From contig NZ_JACIEN010000001.1 of assembly GCF_014196925.1 (NCBI RefSeq), forward strand, positions 310,001 to 374,000: a DNA stretch of 64,000 nucleotides. Reading direction: 5' to 3'. The stretch is from Chelatococcus caeni (GTDB lineage: Bacteria; Pseudomonadota; Alphaproteobacteria; Rhizobiales; Beijerinckiaceae). This document shows positions 56,515 to 64,000 of the stretch, in pieces. The stretch's first letter is position 1, and each line of letters starts with the position of its first letter. A program made the translations under genes and the position numbers. The notes beneath the pieces are model-generated. The model had not been told where the DNA came from, ran no database searches, and worked only from the letters and a program-made list of their open reading frames with translations.

Positions 56515-57345
56515 ATGGCAGACAACTCAGCGACACGCCCGTCCATCATGTCCGGCAAGCGCGGGCTCATCATGGGAGTGGCCAACAACCGCTCCATTGC
56601 CTGGGGCATCGCCAAGGCCGCGCACGCCCATGGGGCCGAGCTCGCCTTCACCTATCAGGGCGATGCGCTGAAGAAGCGCGTCGAGCCGCTGGCGGCGGAG
56701 CTCGGCGCCGAAGTGGTCGGGCACTGCGACGTCACCGACGGGGCGACGATCGACGCCGTCTTCGCCGAGGTGGAGAAGCGCTGGGGCAAGCTCGACTTCC
56801 TCGTCCACGCCATCGCCTTCTCGGACAAGGACGAGCTCACCGGCCGCTATGTCGACACGACGCCGGAGAATTTTTCAAAGAGCCTGCTCATCTCCTGCTA
56901 CTCGCTGACGGCCATCGCCCAGCGTGCCGAGAAGCTGATGAAGGACGGCGGCTCGCTGCTGACGCTCACCTATTACGGCGCCGAGAAGTGGATGCCGCAC
57001 TACAACGTCATGGGCGTCGCCAAGGCTGCGCTCGAGGCGAGCGTGCGCTATCTCGCGGCCGACCTCGGCCCGCAGGGCATCCGCGTCAACGCCATCTCGG
57101 CCGGGCCGATCAAGACGCTCGCGGCCTCGGGCATCGGCGACTTCCGCTACATCCTCAAGTGGAACGAGTACAACTCGCCGTTGCGTCGCACGGTGACCAT
57201 CGAGGAAGTGGGCGAGACGGCCGCCTATCTCCTGTCCGACATGTCGCGCGGCGTGACCGGCGAGATCCACCATGTCGACGCCGGCTACCATGTCGTCGGC
57301 ATGAAGAACCCCGACGCGCCCGACATCGTGCTCGGCAAGGAATGA
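56515..57345 (+). CDS. fabI: Enoyl-[acyl-carrier-protein] reductase (NADH)
   Basis: Last reductive step of type II fatty acid elongation; target of triclosan-like inhibitors. It is 276 residues: MGVANNRSIAWGIAKAAHAH (NAD binding), HAIAFSDKDELTGRYVDT, and the catalytic Tyr-x6-Lys in YNVMGVAKAALEASVRYLA, then RVNAISAGPIKTLAASGI. The ATG at 56515 and the next in-frame one at 56548 (MSGKRG) are both possible. The stop overlaps the start of the phosphatase gene by ATGA. Confidence 0.96.
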   Translation: MADNSATRPSIMSGKRGLIMGVANNRSIAWGIAKAAHAHGAELAFTYQGDALKKRVEPLAAELGAEVVGHCDVTDGATIDAVFAEVEKRWGKLDFLVHAIAFSDKDELTGRYVDTTPENFSKSLLISCYSLTAIAQRAEKLMKDGGSLLTLTYYGAEKWMPHYNVMGVAKAALEASVRYLAADLGPQGIRVNAISAGPIKTLAASGIGDFRYILKWNEYNSPLRRTVTIEEVGETAAYLLSDMSRGVTGEIHHVDAGYHVVGMKNPDAPDIVLGKE

Positions 57346-57935
57346 CGGCAAGGCCGCGTCTCTTCTTCGTCCGCCACGGCGAGACGGACTGGAACGCCGA
57401 GGGGCGCCTGCAGGGCAAGCGCGACACGGCGCTCAACGACGTCGGCCGCGGCCAGGCGCAGACGGTGGGGCGCCTCCTGCGCGATCTCGTGCCCGGTTGC
57501 GAGGGCCTCGACTTCATCGCGAGCCCGCTCGCCCGCACGCGCGAGACGATGGAGCTGCTGCGCCACGCCATCGGCCTGCCGCGGCAGGGCTACCACCTCG
57601 AGCCGCGCCTCGCCGAGATCTCCTTCGGCGAATGGGAAGGGCGGACGTGGAAGGAGCTGCGCACGAGCGAGCCCGACCTCTATGCCGCCCGCAAGCGCGA
57701 CTGCTGGCACTTCACGCCGCCGGGCGGCGAGAGCTACGCCGCGGTCGCGGCGCGCGTGCGCCCGCTCCTCGAGGGCCTGACCCGCGACACGCTCGTCGTC
57801 TCGCACGGCGGCGTCGCCCGCGCCGTGCTGACGCTCCTCTCCCGCGTCGCGACGCACGAGGCGCCGCACATCGACATCTGGCAGGGCCGCATCCTCGTCT
57901 TCGACGCCGGCGCCCACCGCTGGGAGCCGGTCTGA
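57342..57935 (+). CDS. Histidine phosphatase family protein
   Basis: A 197-residue phosphoglycerate-mutase-like phosphatase: FFVRHGETDWNAEGRLQGKR (catalytic His and Arg), SPLARTRETMELLRHAIG, the acid EISFGEWEGRTWKEL and VVSHGGVARAVLTLL (second His). Substrate not readable. Translational overlap with fabI (4 bp) suggests one operon. Confidence 0.93.
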   Translation: MTARPRLFFVRHGETDWNAEGRLQGKRDTALNDVGRGQAQTVGRLLRDLVPGCEGLDFIASPLARTRETMELLRHAIGLPRQGYHLEPRLAEISFGEWEGRTWKELRTSEPDLYAARKRDCWHFTPPGGESYAAVAARVRPLLEGLTRDTLVVSHGGVARAVLTLLSRVATHEAPHIDIWQGRILVFDAGAHRWEPV

Positions 57936-58276
57936 GCGGGCTGGCATCTAGGCCAACGCGTCTGAAGCCGTGCTGATGGTTAGGCGCGTCGCGAAACGAT
58001 GAGCCGCGAAACGATGAACCGTCGGCTCCCTCTTCTCCCTCCCCCCACGAAGTGGCGGGGAGGGGCAGAGGTGGGGGGCGGTGCCGCAGGCAGGCGTTCA
58101 GTCGCTGCCCGCCGAAAGATCCGAAACGCCATCGAGGGTGGTGAGGCCCCCACCCCCACCCCCCCCCGCCGCAGGCGGGGGGAGGGAGGCCCGGCCGCGC
58201 CGGTGGTCCGGACCGGGCCGTTTGACGATGCGTCCCCGCGCGCGTAAGACGCGGCGAGCATCAGCGCGGCGAGATC
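57936..58276. repeat. Intergenic stretch with type A repeat (58032-58190)
   Basis: TCCCTCCCCCCACGAAGTGG...AGGTGGGGGGCGGTGCCGCAG, a spacer, then CCCCCACCCCCCCCCGCCGC with its G-rich partner. The paired layout is the same as at 23438 and 30521. The last 80 bases before aroC show no clear promoter. Confidence 0.68.
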
Positions 58277-59392
58277 ATGTCCCACAACAGCTTTGGCCAC
58301 CTCTTCCGTGTCACCACCTTCGGCGAGAGCCACGGGCCTGCCATCGGCTGCGTCGTCGACGGCTGCCCGCCGCGCATTCCGCTGACCGAGACCGATATCC
58401 AGCACGACCTCGACCGCCGCCGGCCGGGCCAGTCCCGCTATACGACGCAGCGGCAGGAGCCGGACCAGGTGCGCATCCTCTCCGGCGTCTTCACCGACGA
58501 GAAGACCGGCGTGCAGATGACGACGGGCACGCCCATCGGCCTCCTCATCGAGAACGTCGACCAGCGCTCGAAGGATTACGGCGAGATCCGGAACAAGTAT
58601 CGACCGGGCCACGCCGACTACACCTATGACGTGAAATACGGCATCCGCGACTATCGCGGCGGCGGCCGCTCCTCGGCGCGCGAGACGGCGATGCGCGTCG
58701 CCGCCGGCGCCGTTGCCCGCAAGGTCGTGCCGGGGCTCGTCGTGCGCGGCGCGCTCGTGCAGATGGGCCCGCACAGGATCGACCGGTCCCGCTGGGACTG
58801 GGACGAGATCGGCCGCAATCCCTTCTTCTGCCCCGACGCCGAGGCGGCGGCCTTCTTCGCCGACTATCTCGACGGCATCCGCAAGAAGGGCTCCTCCATC
58901 GGCGCCGTCATCGAGATCGTGGCCGAGGGCGTGCCGCCCGGCCTCGGCGCGCCGATCTACGGCAAGCTCGATGCCGACCTCGCCGCGGCGCTGATGAGCA
59001 TCAACGCGGTCAAGGGCGTCGAGATCGGCGCCGGCTTCGAGGCGGCCTCCCTCACGGGCGAGGAGAACGCCGACGAGATGCGCCTCGGCAATGACGGCAA
59101 GCCGCTCTTCCTCTCCAACCATGCCGGCGGCGTCGTCGGCGGCATCTCGACGGGCCAGGCGGTGGTGGCGCGCTTCGCCGTCAAGCCGACCTCCTCGATC
59201 CTGCAGCCGCGCCTGTCGGTCGACCGCTTCGGCGCGGAGACGGATGTGGTGACCAAGGGCCGGCACGATCCCTGCGTCGGCATCCGCGCCGTCCCCGTGG
59301 GCGAGGCCATGGTCGCCTGCGTCATCGCCGACCATTTCCTGCGCCACCGCGGCCAGGTGGGCGAGACGACGCCCTGGCCGATGGGCGGTTGA
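58277..59392 (+). CDS. aroC: Chorismate synthase
   Basis: Last step of the shikimate pathway: 5-enolpyruvylshikimate-3-phosphate to chorismate, needing reduced FMN. It is 371 residues with all three signatures: [17 protein letters not shown] near residue 17, [20 protein letters not shown] ending in GGRSSARET, and the late [20 protein letters not shown]. It begins 80 bp after a type A repeat and ends 270 bp before the HTH-ribB gene. Confidence 0.97.
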   Translation: MSHNSFGHLFRVTTFGESHGPAIGCVVDGCPPRIPLTETDIQHDLDRRRPGQSRYTTQRQEPDQVRILSGVFTDEKTGVQMTTGTPIGLLIENVDQRSKDYGEIRNKYRPGHADYTYDVKYGIRDYRGGGRSSARETAMRVAAGAVARKVVPGLVVRGALVQMGPHRIDRSRWDWDEIGRNPFFCPDAEAAAFFADYLDGIRKKGSSIGAVIEIVAEGVPPGLGAPIYGKLDADLAAALMSINAVKGVEIGAGFEAASLTGEENADEMRLGNDGKPLFLSNHAGGVVGGISTGQAVVARFAVKPTSSILQPRLSVDRFGAETDVVTKGRHDPCVGIRAVPVGEAMVACVIADHFLRHRGQVGETTPWPMGG

Positions 59393-59424
59393 GTGAAACT
59401 AAATAGTTCGGGCCCGTTTCCCGA

Positions 59425-59518
59425 CGTCATGCCCCCGCTCGTCGCGGGCATCCACGCCGTGACGCTCGCGCAGGGGTGAAAGGCGTGGATGGCCGGGACA
59501 AGCCCGGCCATGACGCGG
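59425..59518. repeat. Type B repeat
   Basis: CGTCATGCCCCCGCTCGTCG then CGGGCATCCACGCCGTGACG, a short spacer, and GCGTGGATGGCCGGGACAAG then CCCGGCCATGACG. The two halves are complementary and each forms its own hairpin. Lies between aroC and the ribB operator. Confidence 0.72.
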
Positions 59519-59617
59519 GAAGGTTGCGCTCCGCGGTACTCGAACAGCCGTGCGACGAGAACCGACAGGACGGCGAGCAGGGGCGGGAGCCAAGTCGGCG
59601 CCACCCTGCAACTCGGC

Positions 59618-59638
59618 GATTTTAGTTGAACTAAAATC
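59618..59638. promoter_or_regulatory. Perfect 21-bp palindrome upstream of HTH-ribB
   Basis: Half-site GATTTTAGTT, central G at 59628, then the exact complement. It ends 23 bp before the ATG of the HTH-RibB protein. It is AT-rich in GC-rich surroundings. A weaker relative, AACTAAATAGTT (59397-59408), overlaps or follows the aroC stop. A binding site for the HTH domain encoded just downstream is a natural guess. Confidence 0.75.
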
Positions 59639-59661
59639 CCGCCGGGTTTAGCGTCGCCCTC

Positions 59662-60954
59662 ATGAGACTGGCCGACTGGCTTATCCGCGAGAACATGACG
59701 CGCGTGGATTTTGCGCGCCGCATCGGCGTCACGCCCGGTGCGGTCACGCAGCTGTGCCGCGACGATGGCGCCTGGCTGTCGCGCGAGACGGCGCGCCTCA
59801 TCCTCGAGGTGACCCGCGGCGCCGTCACCCCCAACGATTTCATCGACGCCCGGACTGGGCGCGAGGAGGCTTTCATGACCCAGACGGTGACCGAGGCGAT
59901 CGAGGCCTTCGCCCGCGGCGAGATCGTCATCGTGACAGATGACGACGACCGGGAGAACGAGGGCGACCTCGTCGTCGCCGCCTCGCTCTGCACGCCGGAG
60001 AAGATGGCCTTCATCATCCGCCACACCTGCGGCATCGTCTGCGCGCCGCTGACCGGGTCCGACGCACGGCGCCTCAGGCTCGACCCCATGGTCGCGGCCA
60101 ACGACGCGCCGCTCGGCACGGCCTTCACGGTCTCGGTCGACGTGCGCCACGGCCTCACCACCGGCATCTCGGCCGAGCAGCGCAGCAACACGGTGCGTGC
60201 CCTCGCCAACAACAACATGGGAGCGGGCGATTTCGTGCGCCCCGGCCATGTCTTCCCGCTCATCGCCAAGGACGGCGGCGTGCTCATCCGCTCGGGCCAT
60301 ACCGAGGCGGCGGTGGATCTCTGCCGCCTCGCCGGGCTGCCCGAGGTCGGCGTCATCTGCGAGCTCGCCAACGACGACGGCACGGTGATGAAGGGCCCGC
60401 AGATCGACGATTTCGCCAAGGCGCACGGCCTGAAGCGCATTTCGGTGGCCGACCTCATCGCCTATCGCCAGGCTCGTGAAAAGCTTGTCGAGCGCGTCGC
60501 CACCTTCCCCGTGTCGACCGAGATCGGCGAGCTGACCGGCCATGCTTATGTGACGCCGTTCGACACGGTGAACCACTTCGCCTTCGTCTACGGCAACATC
60601 GGTGACGGTCGCGGCGTGCCGGCGCGCCTGCACCGGGCCAATGTGGTGGCCGATGTCTTCGGTGGCGGCAAGACGTTGAACAAGGTGCTCGGCCAGTTTG
60701 CGCAGGAGGGGCGGGGCGTGATCGTCTACCTGCGCGACGGTACGGCCGGCGTGCCCCTCACCGTCGTCAGCGAGGATGCGACCGGCTCCGAATTCACCCG
60801 CACCCAGCAGTGGCGCGAGGTCGGCCTCGGCGCGCAGATCCTGCGCGACCTCGGCGTCACCTCGATCCGCAACCTCGCTTCCAGCTCGCGCGCCTATGTC
60901 GGCCTCAGCGGCTTCGGCATCGAGATCGCGGATACGGTGATCCTGGAGGGGTGA
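59662..60954 (+). CDS. ribB: 3,4-dihydroxy-2-butanone-4-phosphate synthase with N-terminal HTH and degenerate RibA-like domain (RibBX type)
   Basis: Makes the four-carbon riboflavin precursor from ribulose-5-phosphate. The protein has 430 residues in three parts. Residues 1-62: a Cro/XRE-like helix-turn-helix (MTRVDFARRIGVTPGAVTQL). Residues 72-275: RibB domain with VTDDDDRENEGDLVVAASLC, RPGHVFPLIA and SGHTEAAVDL. Residues 285-430: a GTP cyclohydrolase II-like domain that has lost its zinc cysteines (RLHRANVVADVFGGG where RLHSECLTGD-type sequence is expected), so probably inactive. Met72 at 59875 has GAGGAGG 5 bases upstream, a stronger start signal than that of ATG 59662; two products are possible. 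Confidence 0.92.
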   Translation: MRLADWLIRENMTRVDFARRIGVTPGAVTQLCRDDGAWLSRETARLILEVTRGAVTPNDFIDARTGREEAFMTQTVTEAIEAFARGEIVIVTDDDDRENEGDLVVAASLCTPEKMAFIIRHTCGIVCAPLTGSDARRLRLDPMVAANDAPLGTAFTVSVDVRHGLTTGISAEQRSNTVRALANNNMGAGDFVRPGHVFPLIAKDGGVLIRSGHTEAAVDLCRLAGLPEVGVICELANDDGTVMKGPQIDDFAKAHGLKRISVADLIAYRQAREKLVERVATFPVSTEIGELTGHAYVTPFDTVNHFAFVYGNIGDGRGVPARLHRANVVADVFGGGKTLNKVLGQFAQEGRGVIVYLRDGTAGVPLTVVSEDATGSEFTRTQQWREVGLGAQILRDLGVTSIRNLASSSRAYVGLSGFGIEIADTVILEG

Positions 60955-61018
60955 GGGGCCTGGCAGGGCTCCGTCGCTTCATCCCCGTGATTGGCGATAA
61001 CGACACACCGTTCCCCTG

Positions 61019-61108
61019 CGTCATGGCCGGGCTCGTCCCGGCCATCCACGCTTTTCCGCCTTGCGTAACGTCAGGGCGTGGATGCCCGCGACAGGCGCGG
61101 GCATGACG
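61019..61108. repeat. Type B repeat
   Basis: CGTCATGGCCGGGCTCGTCC then CGGCCATCCACGC, spacer, GCGTGGATGCCCGCGACAGG then CGCGGGCATGACG. Here the two halves are in the reverse order compared with 59425-59518. Confidence 0.72.
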
Positions 61109-61165
61109 GGCCTGCTTCATGACGGGCCTGCTTTCTGTGACCGTCGGAAAAGGTCTGGCACCGCT

Positions 61166-61198
61166 CTTCTCCCTCCCCACCACGAGGGGGAGGGGAGG
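61166..61198. repeat. Type A GC-rich hairpin repeat, single unit
   Basis: CTTCTCCCTCCCCACCACGA followed by the G-rich complement. Lies 39 bp before the stop of the histone-deacetylase-family gene, between convergent genes. Confidence 0.6.
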
Positions 61199-61236
61199 CA
61201 GCTCGCTCCGACAGCCGTCCCCTGCGATCGCGAAAC

Positions 61237-62169
61237 TCACCCCCGCATCAGGCACTGCACGTGGGCGGCCACGGAGGCGGCGAGGCCCTGCAGGTCGTAG
61301 CCGCCCTCGAGCAGCGAGACGATGCGCCCGCCGCACTGCCGGTCGGCGATGTCCATGAGCTCGCGCGTCGCCCAGGCGAAGTCGTTTTCCGTCAGGTTGA
61401 TGTTGGCGAGCGGGTCGCGCCAGTGGGCGTCGAAGCCGGCGGAGATGATGATGAGGTCCGGCCGGAAGGCGGAGATGCGCGGGAAGATGGCGATTTCGAG
61501 CGCCTCGCGGAAGCTCTCGCCGCCGTCGCCCGCGTGCAGCACCGCATTGACGATATTGTCGTGCGCCCCGCGCTCGGAGGCGGCGCCGGTGCCGGGATAG
61601 AGCGGCATCTCGTGCGTGGAGCAGTAGAGCACGCTCGCGTCGTCCCAGAAGATGTCCTGCGTGCCGTTGCCGTGGTGCACGTCCCAGTCGAGGATGGCGA
61701 CGCGCCCGAGGCCGTGCCGCTTCTGCGCGTGCCGCGCGGCGATGGCCGCATTGTTGAAGAAGCAGAAGCCCATCGCCGTCGCCTTCTCGGCGTGATGGCC
61801 GGGCGGGCGCACGGCGCAGAAGGCATTGTCGGCCGAGCCGCCCACCACCTCGTCCACCGCGAGGATGGCCGCGCCGGCGGCGTGCACGGCCGCCTCCAGC
61901 GTGCCCGCCGACATCGTCGTGTCGGCGTCGATCATGACCAGCCCCTCGCGCGGCGCGGCGGCGATCAGCGCATCCACATGCACCGGCGGATGCGCGCGGC
62001 AGATGGCATCGCGATCGGCAGCCGGCGCGTCGCGGAGGCGCACGAGATCGGCGAACTTCTCCTGCTCCAGCGCCTGCTCGATGGCGCGCAGGCGCTCGGG
62101 CCGTTCCGGATGGCCCGGTGGCGTCGCGTGGGCGATCGAGGAAGGGTGGGAGATAAGGAGCGTCGTCAC
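61237..62169 (-). CDS. Histone deacetylase family protein (acetylpolyamine/acetoin-type hydrolase)
   Basis: Zinc-dependent deacetylase of 310 residues. Active-site motifs: CAVRPPGHHAEKATAMGFCF (tandem His), ILDWDVHHGNGTQDIF (Asp, His ligands), ISAGFDAHWRDPL (Asp ligand) and LLEGGYDLQGL. Bacterial members act on acetylpolyamines or unknown acyl-lysines. The start is GTG at 62169. In related genomes a homologue often stands beside xseB-dxs; here it lies about 20 kb from them. Confidence 0.93.
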   Translation of the reverse strand: MTTLLISHPSSIAHATPPGHPERPERLRAIEQALEQEKFADLVRLRDAPAADRDAICRAHPPVHVDALIAAAPREGLVMIDADTTMSAGTLEAAVHAAGAAILAVDEVVGGSADNAFCAVRPPGHHAEKATAMGFCFFNNAAIAARHAQKRHGLGRVAILDWDVHHGNGTQDIFWDDASVLYCSTHEMPLYPGTGAASERGAHDNIVNAVLHAGDGGESFREALEIAIFPRISAFRPDLIIISAGFDAHWRDPLANINLTENDFAWATRELMDIADRQCGGRIVSLLEGGYDLQGLAASVAAHVQCLMRG

Positions 62170-62369
62170 GGCGATATCCCAGGAGAGGATGCAGCTTTGC
62201 AGGCGGCGGGCGTTGTGTCTATGTCACGCTTGGCGAGTATTTGCCACGCGAGGCGGTTTTCTTGTCGGCGGCTGTTGCTCCGCCATTCTCATGTGCCATA
62301 CAGCACGGCGAATCGGGCCATTGAGTCGCATTTTACGCCCGATTGATGATCGTTTTGGGGGCGATTGGC

Positions 62370-62957
62370 ATGTTCTTGAGGATGTTGGGGGCCGTGGTGG
62401 TGATCGGCCTTTCGCTGGCCGGCTGCAATTTCAAGGGTGTGCCCGACCCGGACGTCTCGACGCGCGACCGCGAGTGGATGTCCCTTGTTCCCCAGGCGGA
62501 TGTCGATCCCCAATACGGCCGCTACATGATCGACGATCCGACCGGCGAAGCGCCCGGCACCATCGTCGTCGACCAGAAGTCGCGCCTGCTTTACTTCGTT
62601 TTGCCCGACCGCAAGGCGATCCGCTACGGCGTCGCCGTCGGCGACGAGGCCTATGGCTGGACCGGGACGGCCGAGGTCGCCCGCAAGGCCGAGTGGCCCA
62701 ACTGGCACCCGCCGGCCGAGATGCAGGCACGCTGGCCGCACGTGCGCTTCACCGAAGGCGGCCCGAACAACCCGCTCGGCGCCCGCGCGCTCTATCTCTA
62801 CGAGAACGGCCGCGACACGCTCTACCGCATCCACGGCACCAACGAGCCGGAGAAGATCGGCCAGGCGGTGTCCTCCGGCTGCATCCGCATGCGCAACATC
62901 GACGTGATCGACCTCTACAACCGCACCAAGGTCGGCGCGCGCGTCGTCGTCAAGTAA
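62370..62957 (+). CDS. L,D-transpeptidase lipoprotein (YkuD domain)
   Basis: A 195-residue envelope enzyme that forms 3-3 crosslinks or attaches proteins to peptidoglycan. Lipoprotein signal MFLRMLGAVVVIGLSLAGC (Cys19). The YkuD domain begins near GTIVVDQKSRLLYFVLPDRK; catalytic motif HGTNEPEKIGQAVSSGCIRM has the active Cys. I chose ATG 62370 because GGGGG lies 8 bases upstream and it directly starts the signal; ATG 62346 is in frame. It is convergent with the phosphoesterase. Confidence 0.93.
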   Translation: MFLRMLGAVVVIGLSLAGCNFKGVPDPDVSTRDREWMSLVPQADVDPQYGRYMIDDPTGEAPGTIVVDQKSRLLYFVLPDRKAIRYGVAVGDEAYGWTGTAEVARKAEWPNWHPPAEMQARWPHVRFTEGGPNNPLGARALYLYENGRDTLYRIHGTNEPEKIGQAVSSGCIRMRNIDVIDLYNRTKVGARVVVK

Positions 62958-62963
62958 CGGCGC

Positions 62964-63875
62964 TCATGTGAGCGGCCCCGGCTGGCCGCCGAGGTGGACG
63001 AGCACGATCTCCGGCGGCACGCCGAGGCGCACGGGCACGATGCTCGTGCCGAGCCCGCCGGAGACGATCATCGTGCGGCCGCGCTCGGCCACGAGGCCGT
63101 AGGCGTAGCGGTTGCCGTAGGCCGACGGCACCACCGGTGAATAGCCCATCATACGCACCTGGCCGCCATGGGTATGGCCGGCCAGCGTCAGGCTGACGCG
63201 TGCCGGCACCGTGGGGAAGATGTCCGGCTCGTGCGCCAGCAGGATCACGGGCGCGGCGTCGTCGACCTGGGCGAGGGACGCCGGCAGGTCGTCGACCCCG
63301 CGGAACCTGTCCGGCCCGAGGATGTGGGCGATCTGGTCGCCGAGGCCGATCAGCCAGAAGCCGCGGCCGTCCTTCTTCAGCCGGACGGCGTCGTTCTCCA
63401 GCACCGGGATGCCGACGCCCTGGAGCGTGCGCCGCATGGTGCGCGCCCCGTCTGCCGGTATGCCGGGCGCGATCGCGTGCCACCAGTCGTGGTTGCCGAG
63501 GATGGAATAGACGCCGAGCGGCGCCGTGAGCCGGCCGAGGGGCTCGGCCCATTCTTGCGGTGCGAGACGCCGCGTGACGAAGCGGTGCGTGCCGATATAG
63601 TCCCCGAGCAGCACCGTCACGTCCGGCTTGAGCGCATTGGTCGCGGCGACGATCTCGGCGACGCGGGCGGCCGGCATGTGCGGTTCGCAGACGTGCAGGT
63701 CGGCGAGGGCGGCCAGCGTCAGCTCCATGTCCGACGGCCAGCCGCGCGGCGTGATCCAGTAGCGCTTGACGATGAGCCGCATGCCCGGCTCGACGGCGAA
63801 GGCGTAGGAGGCGAACCCTGCACCTGCAAGGACCGTCCCGGCGAATGCTTTGAGAAGAGTTCGCCGGGTCGGCAT
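62964..63875 (-). CDS. Metallophosphoesterase with Tat-type signal
   Basis: A calcineurin-like phosphoesterase of 303 residues. N-terminal MPTRRTLLKAFAGTVLAGAG looks like a Tat signal (RRTLLK), so it is likely exported folded. Metal-binding motifs: LADLHVCEPHM, VLLGDYIG, LGNHDWWH, LLAHEPDIF and LAGHTHGGQV. Substrate unknown; relatives include UDP-diacylglucosamine hydrolase-like and YkuE-like phosphodiesterases. It follows an unidentified gene by 21 bp on the same strand. Confidence 0.9.
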   Translation of the reverse strand: MPTRRTLLKAFAGTVLAGAGFASYAFAVEPGMRLIVKRYWITPRGWPSDMELTLAALADLHVCEPHMPAARVAEIVAATNALKPDVTVLLGDYIGTHRFVTRRLAPQEWAEPLGRLTAPLGVYSILGNHDWWHAIAPGIPADGARTMRRTLQGVGIPVLENDAVRLKKDGRGFWLIGLGDQIAHILGPDRFRGVDDLPASLAQVDDAAPVILLAHEPDIFPTVPARVSLTLAGHTHGGQVRMMGYSPVVPSAYGNRYAYGLVAERGRTMIVSGGLGTSIVPVRLGVPPEIVLVHLGGQPGPLT

Positions 63876-63896
63876 ATTTCAGGAGGGTCCTGTCGG

Positions 63897-64000
63897 TCAG
63901 CTGGCGAATGGTCCGTCGCGCAGATAGTCGGGCAGCCGCTCGGCCTTCCTCTGCCTGCCACGGCGGAATTGCTCCACCGCGGCCGCCACCGCCGGAATCC
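63897..64000 (-). CDS. C-terminal end of an unidentified protein (truncated by window edge)
   Basis: The last 34 codons of a minus-strand gene: AVEQFRRGRQRKAERLPDYL then RDGPFAS and a TGA at 63897-63899. The segment is basic. I cannot name it. It runs off the right edge of the window and is probably cotranscribed with the phosphoesterase, whose start lies 21 bases further on. Confidence 0.6.
   Translation of the reverse strand, partial: IPAVAAAVEQFRRGRQRKAERLPDYLRDGPFAS

Noticed and set aside
59401-59661. FMN riboswitch before ribB
   Set aside because: I looked for the conserved RFN blocks (such as GGGGCA...GGGTG with the paired 3' CCNACNG words) in the leader and found none; only the type B repeat and the 21-bp palindrome stand out.

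Overview
The window is chromosomal DNA of about 70% G+C from an alphaproteobacterium, most likely of the order Hyphomicrobiales (Rhizobiales). The evidence is the gene order (glyQ-glyS and ppdK; xseB, dxs, tlyA and an RNA methyltransferase; pdxH, a surface lipoprotein, a J-domain protein, fabI and aroC), a NadQ-type NAD regulator with nadABC, a TIGR02301 protein, DUF2007, a YgfZ protein, and GC-rich repeats of the kind scattered through rhizobial genomes. I see no rRNA, tRNA, IS element, prophage or CRISPR array. Genus cannot be told from this.

Layout. 1-5 kb: 3' part of ispE, a polyprenyl diphosphate synthase, DUF2007 plus a tRNA1(Val)-type methyltransferase, an S49 peptidase and three small exported proteins. 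5-16 kb: glyQ, glyS, a 48-residue DUF3096 gene, a divergent EamA transporter/MarR pair sharing a perfect palindrome, ppdK, an ion channel with a C-terminal zinc ribbon and a SleB-type wall hydrolase. 16-20 kb: the nadABC operon behind two palindromic operators. 20-31 kb: LysR/MFS, an AcuI-like reductase, LysR-DoxX-WrbA, a Sua5-type tRNA modification enzyme, an acyl-CoA dehydrogenase with two SDR enzymes, and CorA. 32-38 kb: an SRAP protein with a clamp-binding-like tail, a tightly overlapping minus-strand operon (tlyA, RNA methyltransferase, FAD oxidase, acetyltransferase), and a vapBC pair. 38-47 kb: a repeat cluster, dxs, pirin, xseB, a large DUF2339 membrane protein, nadQ, a phosphatase and an HD hydrolase. 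47-50 kb: two tandem short YadA-like trimeric autotransporters with an AT-rich patch between them. 50-64 kb: tag, ygfZ, TIGR02301, Nudix, SDR, pdxH, lipoprotein, J-domain protein, fabI, a phosphatase, aroC, a ribB with an N-terminal helix-turn-helix, a histone-deacetylase-family hydrolase, an L,D-transpeptidase and a Tat-type phosphoesterase.

How the genes connect. ispE, dxs and the prenyl synthase make and use isoprenoid precursors. nadABC makes NAD de novo, and NadQ is its likely repressor about 26 kb away. SleB and the L,D-transpeptidase act on peptidoglycan. tag and SRAP deal with DNA damage. tlyA, the RNA methyltransferases and the Sua5 protein modify RNA.

The most interesting points are: the HTH-RibB(X) gene, which sits behind a perfect 21-bp palindrome and has a strong internal ribosome binding site that could yield a second, HTH-less product; the recent 1458-bp-period duplication of the YadA-like gene, which carried along the 3' end of tag and so reveals its direction; the QLSLF tail of the SRAP protein; and the zinc-ribbon ion channel. 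Three families of GC-rich palindromic repeats fill most longer intergenic gaps.
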